A stretch of 64,000 bases of DNA from Phaeoceros laevis. Taxonomy: Eukaryota > Anthocerotophyta > Anthocerotopsida > Notothyladales. The position numbers and the translations under genes are program-made. This document shows, piece after piece, positions 1 through 11,405 of the stretch (position 1 is the first letter of the stretch; every line of letters begins with the position of its first letter). The stretch is from assembly GCA_049999765.1 (NCBI GenBank), contig JBNGIQ010006694.1:26834-90833 (forward strand), given 5' to 3'. Below the pieces are notes generated by a model. It worked only from the letters and a program-made list of their open reading frames with translations. It had not been told where the DNA came from and did not search any database.

Positions 1-74
1 CTTTTCTGCGAATATAGCAGTTGTTGGTGGTTCATGTTGCAAAACTGACGAGCAGCCTTCTCCTCTGTGAGCAG

Positions 75-728
75 CCGGGTGCGGCTATTTATGCTCGAGT
101 AACAAGAGCTCATCGCCACGTCACACCCGAGCTTGCTTGTACTGATGGTATGTGAAACGTTTTGAGTCTGATTGGTCTCCTTCTGGTTTCAAGCATGTCT
201 GCAATGCCGGTGTGAAATATTTGCTGGTGTTCTTGCAGCTGACGGCAAAAAGGCAGGGTTTGGGCCTTTGAAGGCGGGCTACATTTTTGAGTGCTCAACT
301 GGTCTTGCAAGGGGGTAGGTGTGTCCTGTCCACAAGAACGTGTGAGTCATCGACATGGGGTCTTTCTCCTACTTCGAGTGCATTTGGAGGTTTAGTGTCG
401 CTGACAAAAGACGTTGCTTCGGAACTCCAGATTGCTCAGTAAACCTCCAATTGCTGTCCTTACCGCTCTTGAGAAAAGCTTATCTTTTGAGCTGGCTATT
501 GGAGTCAACGGCCGAGTCTGGGTATTTTCAGCAGCACAGCTTGTCTTTGTTTTGATCAACTTGTCCAGATTTTGAGCCTGTGCTGACACTTTTGACTGCT
601 TTCAGGTGGAAGCTCAATCTGCAGCTTCAACCATTCTTGTTGCCAATGCAATCAGCAATTCAGAGTTTCTCAGTGCAGCTCAACAACAGCTTATGGTTGG
701 GAAGCTGCTGGAGAATGTGGAGAAGTAA
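75..728 (+). CDS. RRP40: Exosome complex component RRP40 (EXOSC3), 3' part only
   Basis: This is the C-terminal part of the S1/KH cap subunit of the RNA exosome, which holds RNA at the top of the 3'-5' degradation core in nucleus and cytoplasm. I read four exons: 75-147, 239-314, 440-521 and 606-728, all with AG/GT borders and matching phases. Key peptides are PELACTD, then FGPLKAGYIFECSTGLAR, then FELAIGVNGRVW, then ILVANAISNSEFLSAAQQQL; the order and wording match the plant RRP40 C-terminus. The stop is TAA at 726-728. The N-terminal and S1 portions lie upstream of base 1, so the gene is cut by the window edge. It converges tail-to-tail on the FTHFS gene, with 185 bp between the two stop codons. 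Confidence 0.85.
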
Positions 729-913
729 TTCCCATGATCCATTCGTCACACATGGAGACGAACAGCAATTAAGCAGTCTTGCTCACTCTGTTGGCACCAA
801 TTTTGTAGAAGCAAGGAGACAAGCTAACGTGCTTACAAAAGTTGGTATTTTGTTTCCTGATGAGAACATAAATAATGCACAAATGGTGACTTGGAGCAAT
901 TGATGCGAAAAAT

Positions 914-3295
914 TTAGGAAAGTCCTACGACTTTACCTGTTTCGAGGTCCAGGTCTATATCATAAAAGCAGGGTCTGGTGGGCAAACCAGGCATTGTGCT
1001 CATGGTGCCCACAAGAGGATATATGAAACCTGCTCCCACGCTTGCTCGCACGTCTTTGATCGGTAGGGTGAATCCCTTCGGGACGCCTTTCAATGCTGCA
1101 TTGTGTGAAAACGAGTACTGGGTCTTAGCCATGCAGATGGGCAAGCCTGTAAAACCTTGGCGGGTGTAGATATCAATCTGCTTCTCGGCCTGTAAAGCGC
1201 AGGGGAAATGCGGTTAGCGAATAAAACGGACTGCTAATCAATTCAGCATACCATAGCTCTTAGTTACCTCGGCTGAGTATTCCACCCCATCTGCTCCATA
1301 AGACTTTGCAATGGCCTCTATTTTTTCCTTGATGGTCAGATCGAGGGGGTATAGGAACTTGAAGGCTGCGGTATTCTGCTCACAAGCCTTCTGCACAGCT
1401 ACTCCAAGGTCGACCTGTAATAATGTGCTTGTAGTTAGTACACTAGAAGGCCCAGGATGACTTGCAAATTGCACGAGTTTTGGCGTAAAAGTGGGTATAC
1501 TCACAGCTCCAGCTCCTCCATCTGCATGATGAGTGCAAACCACTGCATCGAAGGCACCCGCTGCCAAGGCAGCCTTCCTGACCTCAGCAAGCTCAGCTTT
1601 AGTGTCAGTGGCAAAGGCGTTGATTGCAACCACAACATTTACACCATAAGCTTTTGTGTTCTCCACATGTTTGACCAAATTGGAGCATCCAGCTGTTACC
1701 AGGTCCAAATTCTCAGCCTTGTATGCAGGGTCCAAAGGCTTACCCGCCACAACGTCAGGACCACCTCCATGCATTTTAAGAGCTCTAACCGTGGCAACAA
1801 TAATACAACATTGTGGTCTCAAACCACTGTAACGGCACTTGATGTTCATGAACTTTTCAGTTCCTATGTCAGCACCGAATCCTGCTTCTGTGACAACAAA
1901 CCCTCCAGCTCCTACTAGTTTAAGAGCAATCTGGTCAGCAACAACAGAAGAATTCCCATGTGCAATGTTAGCAAAAGGACCTGCATGAACGAGCACAGGA
2001 GTTCCTTCAAGAGTCTGCATCAATGTGGGATTGATGGCATCTTTCATGAGAACAGTCAAAGCACCTCCAATGCCAATATCATCTGCAGTGACAGGATCCC
2101 CACCCTTGCTAGTACCAACCACCATGTTACCTAATCTCTCACGCATGTCTGCAAGGGATGTGGTTAAGGCCAAGACAGCCATGATCTCACTGGCAACCGA
2201 GATGTCAAAGCCCGTCTCACGAGTCATTCCCTTCTCTTCAGGGCCTTGCCCCACAGTAATTTTCCGCAAAAACCGATCATTAACATCCATCACCCGCTTC
2301 CAGGTTATCAGCTGCGGATCAAAATCAAGTCTCACAAAACGCTTGACTTCATCAGGGGTCAAGTCAGCTGGATATTCCTTGTTGATTCCCAACTTCTTAA
2401 GGCGCTTGAACATAACCTTTGCAAATGTACGTTTGCCATCCTTGCCTGCAACGCAAAGTCTATTAAGGAGTGCCTTGTCTGACTGCGTTGACTCGTGGAA
2501 AATACGTGCATCTATAGCTGCAGCCAAGAGATTATTGGCGGCTGTGATGGCATGAATGTCTCCAGTCATGTGGAGGTTGAACTCATCCATTGGAATAACC
2601 TGGCTGTAACCTCCTCCAGCTGCTCCTCCCTTGATGCCGAAAGTGGGGCCCTGGCTTGGCTGACGAATACATGTCACCACCTGCACCCACATCAATTGGG
2701 GATGTTAAGCCCCTGGATACACACAGTCTTCGGTCTGTACAAAAGGTCAAAGAATGACAAGAGTCTCACTTTCTTTCCCAGGTGTGCTCCTAGAGCTTGG
2801 CAGACACCAACTGTTGTTGTGGACTTGCCCTCTCCTAGTGGTGTTGGAGTAATACCTCCCACAACCACATAGTAGCCATCAGGTGAGCTTGTCAGACGAT
2901 CGCGAACTGAAAGAAGCACCTGCAGAACAAGTACCAGTAAGTGAAGGTCCCCGACCTCAGATCGCTAGGGCAGCACATCACAATGACACAGACAGCATTC
3001 AGAAAGAACTCCGAACGAACACGTCAACAGCCCCCTGAACTCCACAGTGTGGCCCTCTACGTTGAAAGCATGTCAGAAAACAAAAATTCCCAGAGCTGGA
3101 AGACACAATGTGCCGGCTCTTGAAGAGAAACCACACCTTGGCCTTGCTTTTGCCATACAGGTCGTAGTCATCAGGACTGAGCCCGAGGTCCTCCGCAATC
3201 TCCTGAATTGGAAGCGCCTCCACAGAATTGGCAACGTCAATGTCAGCTGGCACAGGGCTCTGCACCGTCAGCTTCCGAATGGTCTTCCCCCCCAT
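914..3295 (-). CDS. FTHFS: 10-formyltetrahydrofolate synthetase (formate-THF ligase)
   Basis: ATP-dependent ligation of formate to tetrahydrofolate in one-carbon metabolism, in the monofunctional plant form. Five exons on the minus strand: 3295-3137, 2919-2770, 2680-1505, 1414-1268 and 1189-914. All introns are phase 0 with GT-AG borders, giving 635 residues, about the usual length for plant FTHFS. Visible signatures: the N-terminal [14 protein letters not shown], the nucleotide-binding [12 protein letters not shown] (about residues 77-89), [35 protein letters not shown], and the C-terminal [19 protein letters not shown]. The start ATG at 3295 gives MGGKTIRKL; a GTG two codons upstream is in frame but is not needed. 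The gene diverges from the RPE gene, with 843 bp between the two ATGs. No targeting peptide is evident, so a cytosolic enzyme is inferred. Confidence 0.95.
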
Positions 3296-4138
3296 GTTCA
3301 CTTCAATGCACTTCAGATTGGACTGTCGTCTTGCAAGTACAGCTCAAGCGGGAAAGACCGGGTACTCTTCCGTCCCAGAAGAACCATCACCCAGCCTCTA
3401 AGCAATCGCGACTGCCAATCGCCTTGCAGACATACAGCTGCTCAAAACAGGTGCGTCGGCAGGCAGACGGAATAAAGAAATTTCGTACAACAACTATTCA
3501 AGCCATCCAAGAAAACCACATCCCTGATCCACTTCACCTGCGCCACCTGCTCACCGCAATTGCACCGCAACTGCACCAGTCAGCCGTTTTCCTCCCAATC
3601 GTAACCGATCCAAGCTCTTCACACAGAAGGCACTTTCTGCAGAAGAGAAGAATGCAATATACAGAATGCCAATTGCACAGCCTTCACATCCACAGCTCAC
3701 CTTCCTCCCCCCAACCACGACGCAGAGCGCAAACGACTGCTTGCTGCGGCGATCCGGGACCTCATCATTCCTCTCCCTCTGACACACCAGCAGGATTGGC
3801 GGAAGCGAACAGTACCTACTACCTACCGAGAGGTGAGTCAGGTCTGTCTCAATTACACCGGCCCCACCCCGTGCTGGCCGCGTGGTGAAGAGATTTTCGT
3901 ATGGCTGTAAAATTTTCTGGGGAATTGAAGAATTCAGATAAGAGGGCAGCAGCCAGGGGTCAGCTTCGGAAGCTCCGGCCCTGCTGTGCGGTCGTTTGAA
4001 ACCTGGTTTGTTTACCAAGCCTCCAAGCCACCAAGAGCAGAGAAGGGTAGACTCTCGAGTGTCAGACAACCAAGGCCCAGGCGATAGGAGTCGAGCGGAG
4101 GCGACTGGAAAGCTTGCCCATCGAGAGATAGTGCAGCC
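3296..4138. promoter_or_regulatory. Divergent intergenic region between FTHFS and RPE
   Basis: 843 bp separate two start codons pointing away from each other, so both promoters and 5' UTRs must lie here. The part next to RPE (about 3990-4138) is purine-rich and the middle contains CT-rich runs. I see no convincing TATA box. A long open frame on the minus strand that crosses from here into RPE is antisense to the epimerase and is not taken as a gene. Confidence 0.5.
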
Positions 4139-5038
4139 ATGGCCGCCGCATCCGCAGCGATGGTAGGGAGCGTGGCTGGGGCAGGTGCAGCGCTGGCTGT
4201 GGCTTCTCCTTCTCAAAAATCCACAGGCGCTGTGTGCGGTAGCGCCTTCTGGGCCAGGAAGCAGAGGCTCGGGGGCGAGGTTCTCAGGGCGGCCAGGTGT
4301 GGCAGCGCCAGGGGGATGCCGGTTGTTCATGCCTCCCGGGTGGACAACTTCTCCAAGAGCGACATTATCGTGTCCCCTTCCATTCTGTCGGCGAATTTTG
4401 CGAAATTGGGAGAGCAGGTGAAGGCAGTGGCCGATGCCGGGTGTGACTGGATTCACGTGGACGTCATGGACGGCAGGTTTGTGCCGAACATCACCATCGG
4501 GCCGCTCGTGGTGGATGCGCTGAGGCCGGTGACGGAATTGCCGCTGGATGTTCATCTGATGATTGTGGAGCCCGAGCAGAGAGTGCCGGACTTCATCAAG
4601 GCTGGCGCGGACATCGTTAGCGTGCACGCGGAGGTGGCTTCCACCATCCACCTGCACCGGACTATCAACCAGATCAAGAGCTTGGGAGCTAAGGCTGGCG
4701 TTGTTCTCAACCCCGGCACCCCGCTTTCTGCCATCGAGTATGTGCTGGACTCTGTGGATCTGGTTTTGATCATGTCTGTGAACCCTGGCTTCGGCGGCCA
4801 GAGCTTCATTGAGAGCCAGGTGGGGAAAATCAGGGAGCTCAGAAGGCTGTGTGCTGAGAAGGGAGTGAACCCTTGGATTGAGGTTGATGGAGGAGTCACT
4901 CCTGCCAACGCCTGGAAGGTGATTGAGGCTGGAGCCAACGCTCTTGTAGCTGGCTCGGCCGTGTTCGGGGCCAAAAGCTATGCCGACGCCATAAAGGGCA
5001 TCAAGACAAGCAAGAAGCCGGAGGCTGTCGCTGTGTAG
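4139..5038 (+). CDS. RPE: Ribulose-5-phosphate 3-epimerase, chloroplast form
   Basis: Interconverts ribulose-5-phosphate and xylulose-5-phosphate in the Calvin cycle and pentose phosphate pathway. It is a single open exon of 299 residues. Residues 1 to about 70 form an Ala/Ser/Gly-rich stretch without acidic residues, typical of a stromal transit peptide; the mature enzyme begins near [20 protein letters not shown]-barrel signatures follow in order: [44 protein letters not shown] and VDGGV, carrying the metal- and phosphate-binding residues of the family. The C-terminus ends in KKPEAVAV. The lack of introns contrasts with most neighbours and could mean a retroposed copy, but the frame is intact and conserved throughout. 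Confidence 0.95.
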   Translation: MAAASAAMVGSVAGAGAALAVASPSQKSTGAVCGSAFWARKQRLGGEVLRAARCGSARGMPVVHASRVDNFSKSDIIVSPSILSANFAKLGEQVKAVADAGCDWIHVDVMDGRFVPNITIGPLVVDALRPVTELPLDVHLMIVEPEQRVPDFIKAGADIVSVHAEVASTIHLHRTINQIKSLGAKAGVVLNPGTPLSAIEYVLDSVDLVLIMSVNPGFGGQSFIESQVGKIRELRRLCAEKGVNPWIEVDGGVTPANAWKVIEAGANALVAGSAVFGAKSYADAIKGIKTSKKPEAVAV

Positions 5039-5815
5039 AAGCATCTTCACAGTTTTTGTTTGACAGCATTCTTAGTATCGGAGGCAAGCATGAAAGAGGG
5101 ACCAGCTCAGCTCTTGCTTGCCGGAGGTGGACTGTGTACACTATCTACATTTCACTCTTACGTTTTTGCCACTTTGCTTGGCCTGAGTTGAGAGTTCGCA
5201 TTGCAAGCCGGTAGGGATTATAGGAATAAAGGGTTGTGTAAGTGATTTGTCGACCTTGCCCATTTGATGAGACATTATTGTCGGTTTTTTGGCAGTTGTG
5301 GATGCGCACAAACCAGCGCAATTTAGGTTGTCGAAATAGACTTTGGCAGATTTGAAGTGTTGTTTTGTACTATTGATCCACTAAACGGAATGGGATAGAC
5401 TCCGATAGAGGGTTTGTATTATGTAACTTCATTTGTAACTCTCTGCTACACTACTTTGTGAATGAGATTGGATAGGAGCGTCTTCTGTGGACAGCACCTG
5501 CCTGTCGACCTTGGGTGGATAAGGTGCTCACTACGGATGTGCCACCTGTCCATTCTGCAGAAGTATGCACATGTCCCAAGCCGGAGTCCTCATTAAAACA
5601 ATCTCTATGTTCCGCACATTGTGACATTCGAGCTACATGTATGGTTCCACTCCAAAAGGTAAACCGTGGAGTTAACCAAAGTTGATTTTTGTACATGTAC
5701 AGTAACTCAAGGCTGTAGAAGTATGTGGGCCTCTGCCCAGATCTCTCAACAGAGAGGACAAAAAGAGGTATAGTGGCATGGTAGACTACACTATTGGGGA
5801 ACGAACTTCTGGTCT
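5039..5815. other. Convergent 3' regions of RPE and thylakoid APX
   Basis: Non-coding. AATAAA occurs near 5225 and GTTTGTATTATGTAAC near 5410, plausible 3'-end signals for RPE. The rest should be the 3' UTR and downstream flank of the APX gene on the other strand. I see no other gene. Confidence 0.5.
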
Positions 5816-7379
5816 TCAAGGCGAAGAAGTAACCAAGGAGCTAAGCAGAGCCAGGAATGCTACTGCGAGGATGATGTTGAGAAAGTAGTTCGAGCCAAGA
5901 GGCTTGTCTGGGCTTCCACCGACAGCAAGGTACTCTGCTCGGATCTTGTTCTTCATTTCCTCGGATAATTCTTTCTGCAACAAGGTAGAGCCGTCATTGT
6001 CCTGGAACGTAACAGGTTCTTCATCCTATCTCAAACATGCAAGTGAGCCTTGCTATGTCTAAGTTCTGTTGTCCTTTGCCAAAAAGTAGATCTCATCATA
6101 CAGGCAAGTCCTCCTGTATTAGCAGCACAGACGTAGGACTTGAAAGTTAGGACATGGGCAGCGACCTTGGACTCATGCAAGATTGTCACAACTGTCTCAC
6201 CTTACTGCTCGAGTATGCAGCAGCTTTGAATTTCTCTGGTATGGGTGCTGCTGCTGCTGCTTTCTCCTCTGCCTTGTCGATAAAAATGCCCTCTGGAGGA
6301 TCAAATCTGGAGCCAAGCTCGCTAAGCTTGGCATGCGCTACTGCATAATCCTTAAAGACCGCTTCCTGGTCGACAGCATACTTCTCTGCGTAGACTTTGA
6401 AGCCGGGGTCGTCGAATAGGGCAGCATCAGTGGGCAAGACTAGGAGATCCTCATCCCTCCTCTCCTTGGTGTCCTTGAAGTAGGAGTTATCGAACTTGAG
6501 CCACTGCACCGTCCACGATTGGCCCCCTGGAGCCCCCGGACCATCTTTCGTGTACTTGGTCTCCTTTTTGCCCCATCCACTCCGCTCAGGCCTGGACCTT
6601 CCAAGAGTGTGCGCACCCGACAATGCTACAATCTCCTTGTCGTCCAAGCCCATCCGGTAGAAGACCTTGCGCAGATGTTCAGCAGGGTTGGGAGGACCTG
6701 CATCCGGAAGGTTTCCCTCTTTCACACAATCCTCGGGGCCCGCTGTGTCAACTCTCCCATACCTGATCGGGATTTTAGGACCTCCTGCTTCTTCAATGGC
6801 AGTTGCGCTGGCAAGCTGAAACAGATCGGCGTAGGTCACGTTGGGGAACTTCTCCTTCACAGGCTCGAGCAGCTTGAGAGCGCCAATCAGACCTGCATTA
6901 GCAGCATGGTCTAATTCAATGGAATACCGAAGGCTTCCATTGGCACCGCCGTGCCGAGGCCACTCCTTGACATCCTTGTCGAAGGTCCCGGCATCGTGCC
7001 AGCCTAGTCGGATGAGAATTGGATGACAGTGCTTCTCCTTGAGAATCTCCTTAATTTCCTCCCGTGCACCTTTGAGCTGCTCCGGATCAGAAGCAAAGCT
7101 GGTTGTAGAGAGAGCCCCGCCCCTCCCAGCCGGAGTACTCGAGCTCTGCCTCGCCTGCTTCTTCAGCTGAGCCTTGGAGTGCCGTGGAAGAAAGCCGGAC
7201 GAAAGCCTGGTGCAGGAGGCAGCTGATGAGCCAAGGGTGGCGGCGGCGGCCCTGGTCCGGACCCTGGCCAACGACGGGACGGAGGAGCTGCCGGAGGTTG
7301 AACACGCCGTGCTGAGAGAAGTCGCAGCCATTGGAGACACTAAAGAGCTGGTTCCCATGACGGAAGCCGCTTGAGCCAT
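5816..7379 (-). CDS. tAPX: Chloroplast ascorbate peroxidase with thylakoid-anchor exon
   Basis: Class I heme peroxidase that reduces H2O2 with ascorbate in the chloroplast. Two exons: 7379-6201 (393 codons) and 5974-5816, giving 445 residues. Residues 1 to about 80 are a Ser/Ala/Arg transit peptide. The distal pocket is intact (RLGWHDAG, Trp127-His128), and the proximal helix LSGAHTLG and the chloroplast-specific RPERSGWG...KYTKDGPG loop are present. The second exon encodes [27 protein letters not shown] and a hydrophobic stretch [18 protein letters not shown], the thylakoid-membrane anchor known from tAPX. If the 226-bp intron is kept, translation adds only VRQL and stops at 6186, leaving a soluble stromal-type protein of 397 residues. 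A diverged tandem copy lies upstream on the same strand. Confidence 0.93.
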
Positions 7380-8557
7380 GCCTGCACCCCCTTGCTACTC
7401 TGTCCAAATGTAATTTGATCTGTTCACCACGACAATTCCTGTCCACAACAATGGCATTGTGGTGGTGCCCTCAGAAAAGAAGACATGAGCTAACAATTCT
7501 GGCAAGCAGCAATGCGGAGCATCGTGATTAGACATACCTGAATGCAGCGGCAGCTATGTGGCCGGAGAACTCTGCACCGGATTTGTCCCCAGCTGAAGAA
7601 TGACGTGAGGAATGAATGCAGGTGGCGAATAAAAACCGCACCTGCTCGTCGATGTCCGGAGAATCCACACCCTGAGCTTCCTTGTGGTTGGCACAAGCAG
7701 GTGCTACGAACCGAAAGCACAGGTGGTTTCCAGGTGGCCTTCTCCACCGAACCAAAGGATCGGTTCCGAACCTGTCCGAGTCGGCTAAGGCATACCCCCC
7801 ATTGGTTCTGTTCCAGGCCAACGGATCAGAGGATCCAGTTGATTTTTTTAACACACACTCACCCTCACAATCGATTGTGCGAAGGATCGTGGAGCTGCGG
7901 TAGTTCATTCAACATCATCGCTTTCATTTTCCCACTTTCGAGGTCATTCACAAGGAACACTCACCAACTTGTAGGAACTCACAAGGAACACTTAGACTAA
8001 TGACCTGGAGTTGCAAAATCTCACTAAGCCAAGTCTTCCTCGCAACGGCTAGTGGAGTTACAACAGTCTCTCAACCAGGTCAGCGGCACTGATGAGCCAT
8101 CGACTCCTTCTGGCAAAGGAACTTCCTGCACAGTGCAGCACCTCTCTTCCATTGACACCAGCTCTCTCGTCCACCTGGTTACACTTTTTCTACCGATCCG
8201 AACCCGAGTGAGTTGCTTGTGGAACTCATATCTTAGAACTGAGGGCAGGCTGACATGAGACTAGCTGGCCAAGTCTATGTCATACAGATGTAAAGATACT
8301 ACCATGTCATCCTCCTCTCTGAACTCCTCATGGCAATTCATGCAAAATCATCAAGAAGTACCACAAGCAACAGAAAAGCAACTGCTGCCAGCTGAAATTT
8401 GGATCGCAATAACAAATCCGAGTTACATAGGCCAAAATGCAGCTGTGTGTGTGTCATATCTAAAACCTCGACTACGCTTTACTACCCTCAACCTGTCAGT
8501 GTGCCTCCGCTCCCTAGACCTAACTCGATATCTGTCAGTCGGTAAAAGGCCTAAACC
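7380..8557. other. Spacer between the two APX genes
   Basis: Contains the promoter and 5' UTR of the downstream APX and the 3' flank of the upstream copy. I looked for a membrane-anchor exon for the upstream copy on the minus strand and found none. Open frames here have no recognisable protein similarity. Confidence 0.4.
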
Positions 8558-9739
8558 CTAAGAACTCCTGATCTTGAGAGGAGGGACCTTGTCTGGGGTC
8601 GGAACCTTGACCACTACGTCCTCAATGAAAATGCCCTCGGGAGGCTCAAACTTGGACCCAAGCTCGCTCATTTTGGTATGCGCCTCCGAATAATCGTGGA
8701 AGAACGCATCCTGGTCCTCAGCATACTTCTCTGCATAAACCCTGAACCCGGGGTCTTCAAAGAGAATGGCATCAGTGGGCAAGACCAGAAGCTCCTCATC
8801 CCTCTTCTCCTTGATTTCCTTGAAGTAGGAGTTGTCGAACTTGAGCCACTCAACGGTCCACGACTGGCCCCCCGGAGTCCCAGGTCCGTCCTTCGTGTAC
8901 TTGGTTTCCTCCTTGCCCCAACCGCTCCTCTCAGGCCTGGCACGTCCTAGAGTGTGCGCACCGGACAATGCCACAATCTCCTTGTCATTGAGCCCCATCC
9001 GGTAAAACACCTTCCTCAAATGCGCAGAAGGGTTGGGAGGTCCTGCGTCCGGAAGCAACCCCTCCTTGGGGCAGTTGATAGACCCTGGCGTGTCTAACCT
9101 ACCATACCTCATCTTGATCTTCGGTCCCCCCGCCAGCTCAATTGCCGTGGCAGCGCACATCTGGTACAGGTCCGCGTAGCTCACCTTGGGGTACTTGTCC
9201 TTGATAGGGTCGATGAGATACAAGGCCTTGATCAAACCCCTGTTGCCCCTGTGAATGAGTTCCGGAGAGTAGCGGAGACTGCCATTGGCACCACCACAGT
9301 TGGGCCACTCGCCCGCATCCTTGTCGTAGGTGCCAGCATCGTTAAACCCGAGTCTCACGAGAATGGGATTACAGTTCTCCTTCCGAATGAGAACCTTCAG
9401 CTCCCCTTCCGCCTCCTTCAGCTGCTCGTCATGCGGGTTACTTGAGACCGGAAGAAACACGGAGGTGGTCGGCATCGGGATGCGCTTTCTCTCTGTGGCA
9501 GCACTCGAGCTCCGCCTCACCTGCCTCTTCAGGGCCACGCTCCACTGCCTGGCCAGAAACTCGGACACCAGCTGAGAAGAAGCGCACGCGGGCCTGGGCT
9601 GCATCCTGCTCAGAGAGGGCCGGCTGGAGCTCCCTGAGCTGGAACAGGCAGCGCTCAAGGAGGAACCAGCCATCGGAGTCACCCTCTGAAGGGAAGACTT
9701 GAGTCCTATGACGGACGCTGCCGCGGGCGCCATGGTCAC
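8558..9739 (-). CDS. Ascorbate peroxidase paralogue with altered distal heme pocket
   Basis: Single-exon gene of 393 residues, a tandem duplicate of the thylakoid APX 1.2 kb downstream. It has a Ser/Arg-rich transit-like N-terminus (about residues 1-90). It keeps the proximal [18 protein letters not shown], the chloroplast-type [19 protein letters not shown] loop and the DNSYFKE segment. The distal motif reads RLGFNDAG instead of RLGWHDAG: Trp is Phe132 and the catalytic distal His is Asn133 (AAC at 9343-9341). The distal Arg is kept. The C-terminus ends KIRSS with no anchor exon, so a soluble stromal protein is inferred. In studied heme peroxidases loss of the distal His sharply reduces compound I formation. 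It may therefore be a weak peroxidase, a heme or ascorbate-binding protein, or a regulator. The frame is clean, arguing against a pseudogene. Confidence 0.9.
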   Translation of the reverse strand: MTMAPAAASVIGLKSSLQRVTPMAGSSLSAACSSSGSSSRPSLSRMQPRPACASSQLVSEFLARQWSVALKRQVRRSSSAATERKRIPMPTTSVFLPVSSNPHDEQLKEAEGELKVLIRKENCNPILVRLGFNDAGTYDKDAGEWPNCGGANGSLRYSPELIHRGNRGLIKALYLIDPIKDKYPKVSYADLYQMCAATAIELAGGPKIKMRYGRLDTPGSINCPKEGLLPDAGPPNPSAHLRKVFYRMGLNDKEIVALSGAHTLGRARPERSGWGKEETKYTKDGPGTPGGQSWTVEWLKFDNSYFKEIKEKRDEELLVLPTDAILFEDPGFRVYAEKYAEDQDAFFHDYSEAHTKMSELGSKFEPPEGIFIEDVVVKVPTPDKVPPLKIRSS

Positions 9740-11405
9740 CTACTTCTCCTCCCTGTATAAAATTCAAGCAGGACTCATCAGCACAACAACAAGCGTGTTG
9801 CAAACCTCCTCAACACGGTTCTGCACAGCTTTAATGAAGGTCCAACAAAAGAATGAAATCTAGCAACTACTTGAAGCAGCAATCTAGACAACCACGCACA
9901 CATGCTAGATTACCTAGGATTACCCTACCTGCTTCAAAAGCGCCGAATGCGGCAGCAGCGGGGGGAGTGTGAAAATAGAGCCCTTGAGGTCTTGTGGTGC
10001 TGTCGGCGGCCAGGAAGGCCGTTTAGGCAAAGGTTCTAGAAATGTTGTAGAGTGGGCGCCGCTTGACCCTGAGGTTAGGTTTCTAACCTCAGGTCAGTCA
10101 GCCGGAATGAGACAACTGGTGGGGTCGTTCTTCGAACTGGCAGCGGACGGCGTGAATCTGATGATCCGGATTCGGGAACTGTGTGCACCCGCCATTGCGC
10201 GGATTCCGAGGGGGACGCAGGGATTGAGAAGACATTGGCGGCTGTGCTACATGATACGCCTACATGTGTTTCGGACCTGTGTGTGAATGGATCATGGAGC
10301 GCGTCGCCTGCATCTTGTTCGTCCCGGTTTTGCTGGCAGAGCTCCGGTGGTGGTTTGGAGTGTTTTCCTGCTGTGGAGGTTGATGAGCTCCTTCTTGTGA
10401 TTCCGAATGGCCTACGCCAAATTCGGTAGATGCAGGCCGCTGCAGCTCGGTTGCAGGGATCATTCATGGCCGCGCTGCTCGGGTTTGCTAGGGATCATAC
10501 ATAGCGGTAGCGCTGTCCAAAGCTCAGCTGGTGGTGTTGGCAGATCTCTTGCTCCATCTATGGCGCTCTACGAAGCTGAGGAGGCTGTGGAGGATGCGGA
10601 TGCAGTAGGGTTTGAGGCACCGGTACTCCTTCAGCAGCAAGCCGGTCCTCTCTGGTAGGGATGTTGGAGCTGTTATCCCTCCAGCAGCAAGTGGGCCTCT
10701 CTACGGGCAGTGCCGCAGCTTCCTGTGGTTTGGGAGCTCTACAGACGATCTGTCACAATCAAGATGGCCATCCTCGCATTGTGATAGGTAGTTTGGCCTT
10801 TCTCCGTGCTCTGAGCCCTTGCCTTCCAATAAGCTCCCTTGCGATAGCAAGCCCCGCTTCTTTCCTGGTATGTCTTTGCGTTTCCTTTCGCCTACTCGCT
10901 GCGTCTCTCTAATTAGTAGGCCCTCTGACCTTGCAACACGATTGCTCCTTACCCTTGCCCTTGTGTGTATACTCCTTCCGTTGGCCACATCAGTTCAGTG
11001 GCATTTACTACGAAATTAGCGCGGCACACTGATTCTTTGCTGTAATAACTGGTGCTACTTAGGTGGTGGCACCATTTTATGTGGTCACTGAAATGATGTG
11101 CTCTGCTGTCAATAGTGTCCTGATTGTTGTGGTGCAAATTCGTCGAACTCCAAGTTCAACTGACACAGGAGGATGACTGGAAAAGTAACAGCGTTGGAAC
11201 TGCCAGCGCAGTGATTAGGTGTAGGAACTGAACTGCAGTATTTGCAGTTCAGTGCCAGTTCCTAGCACTAGCATGCACCGTGAGGCTGTGTAACTATAAA
11301 ATCGGCCCTTCTGAGGGAAATCTGTCTTGTTGCTAGCTCCGCGGACATATGCGAAAGCCGTAGCCAGCTTTCACGTGTCTGGCTGAAGGATTCGGAAGAG
11401 CCGTC
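9740..11405. other. Intergenic region, no gene recognised
   Basis: 1.7 kb holding the promoter side of the APX paralogue and of the downstream dehydrogenase. Short open frames are present on both strands but none has a recognisable domain or splice pattern. A short imperfect duplication of CAGCAGCAAG followed by CCTCTCT lies near 10630-10705. Confidence 0.4.

Noticed and set aside
3551-5050. 499-codon open frame on the minus strand
   Set aside because: It lies antisense to the clearly coding RPE gene, is Arg/His/Pro-rich as expected for a G+C-rich shadow frame, and has no recognisable domain.
8000-8557. Possible thylakoid-anchor exon for the second APX
   Set aside because: The minus strand was read for an [13 protein letters not shown]-like sequence followed by a hydrophobic stretch, and none is present.
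9969-10912. Several 80-105-codon frames between the APX paralogue and the HSD gene
   Set aside because: No homology, no codon pattern and no consistent splice sites.
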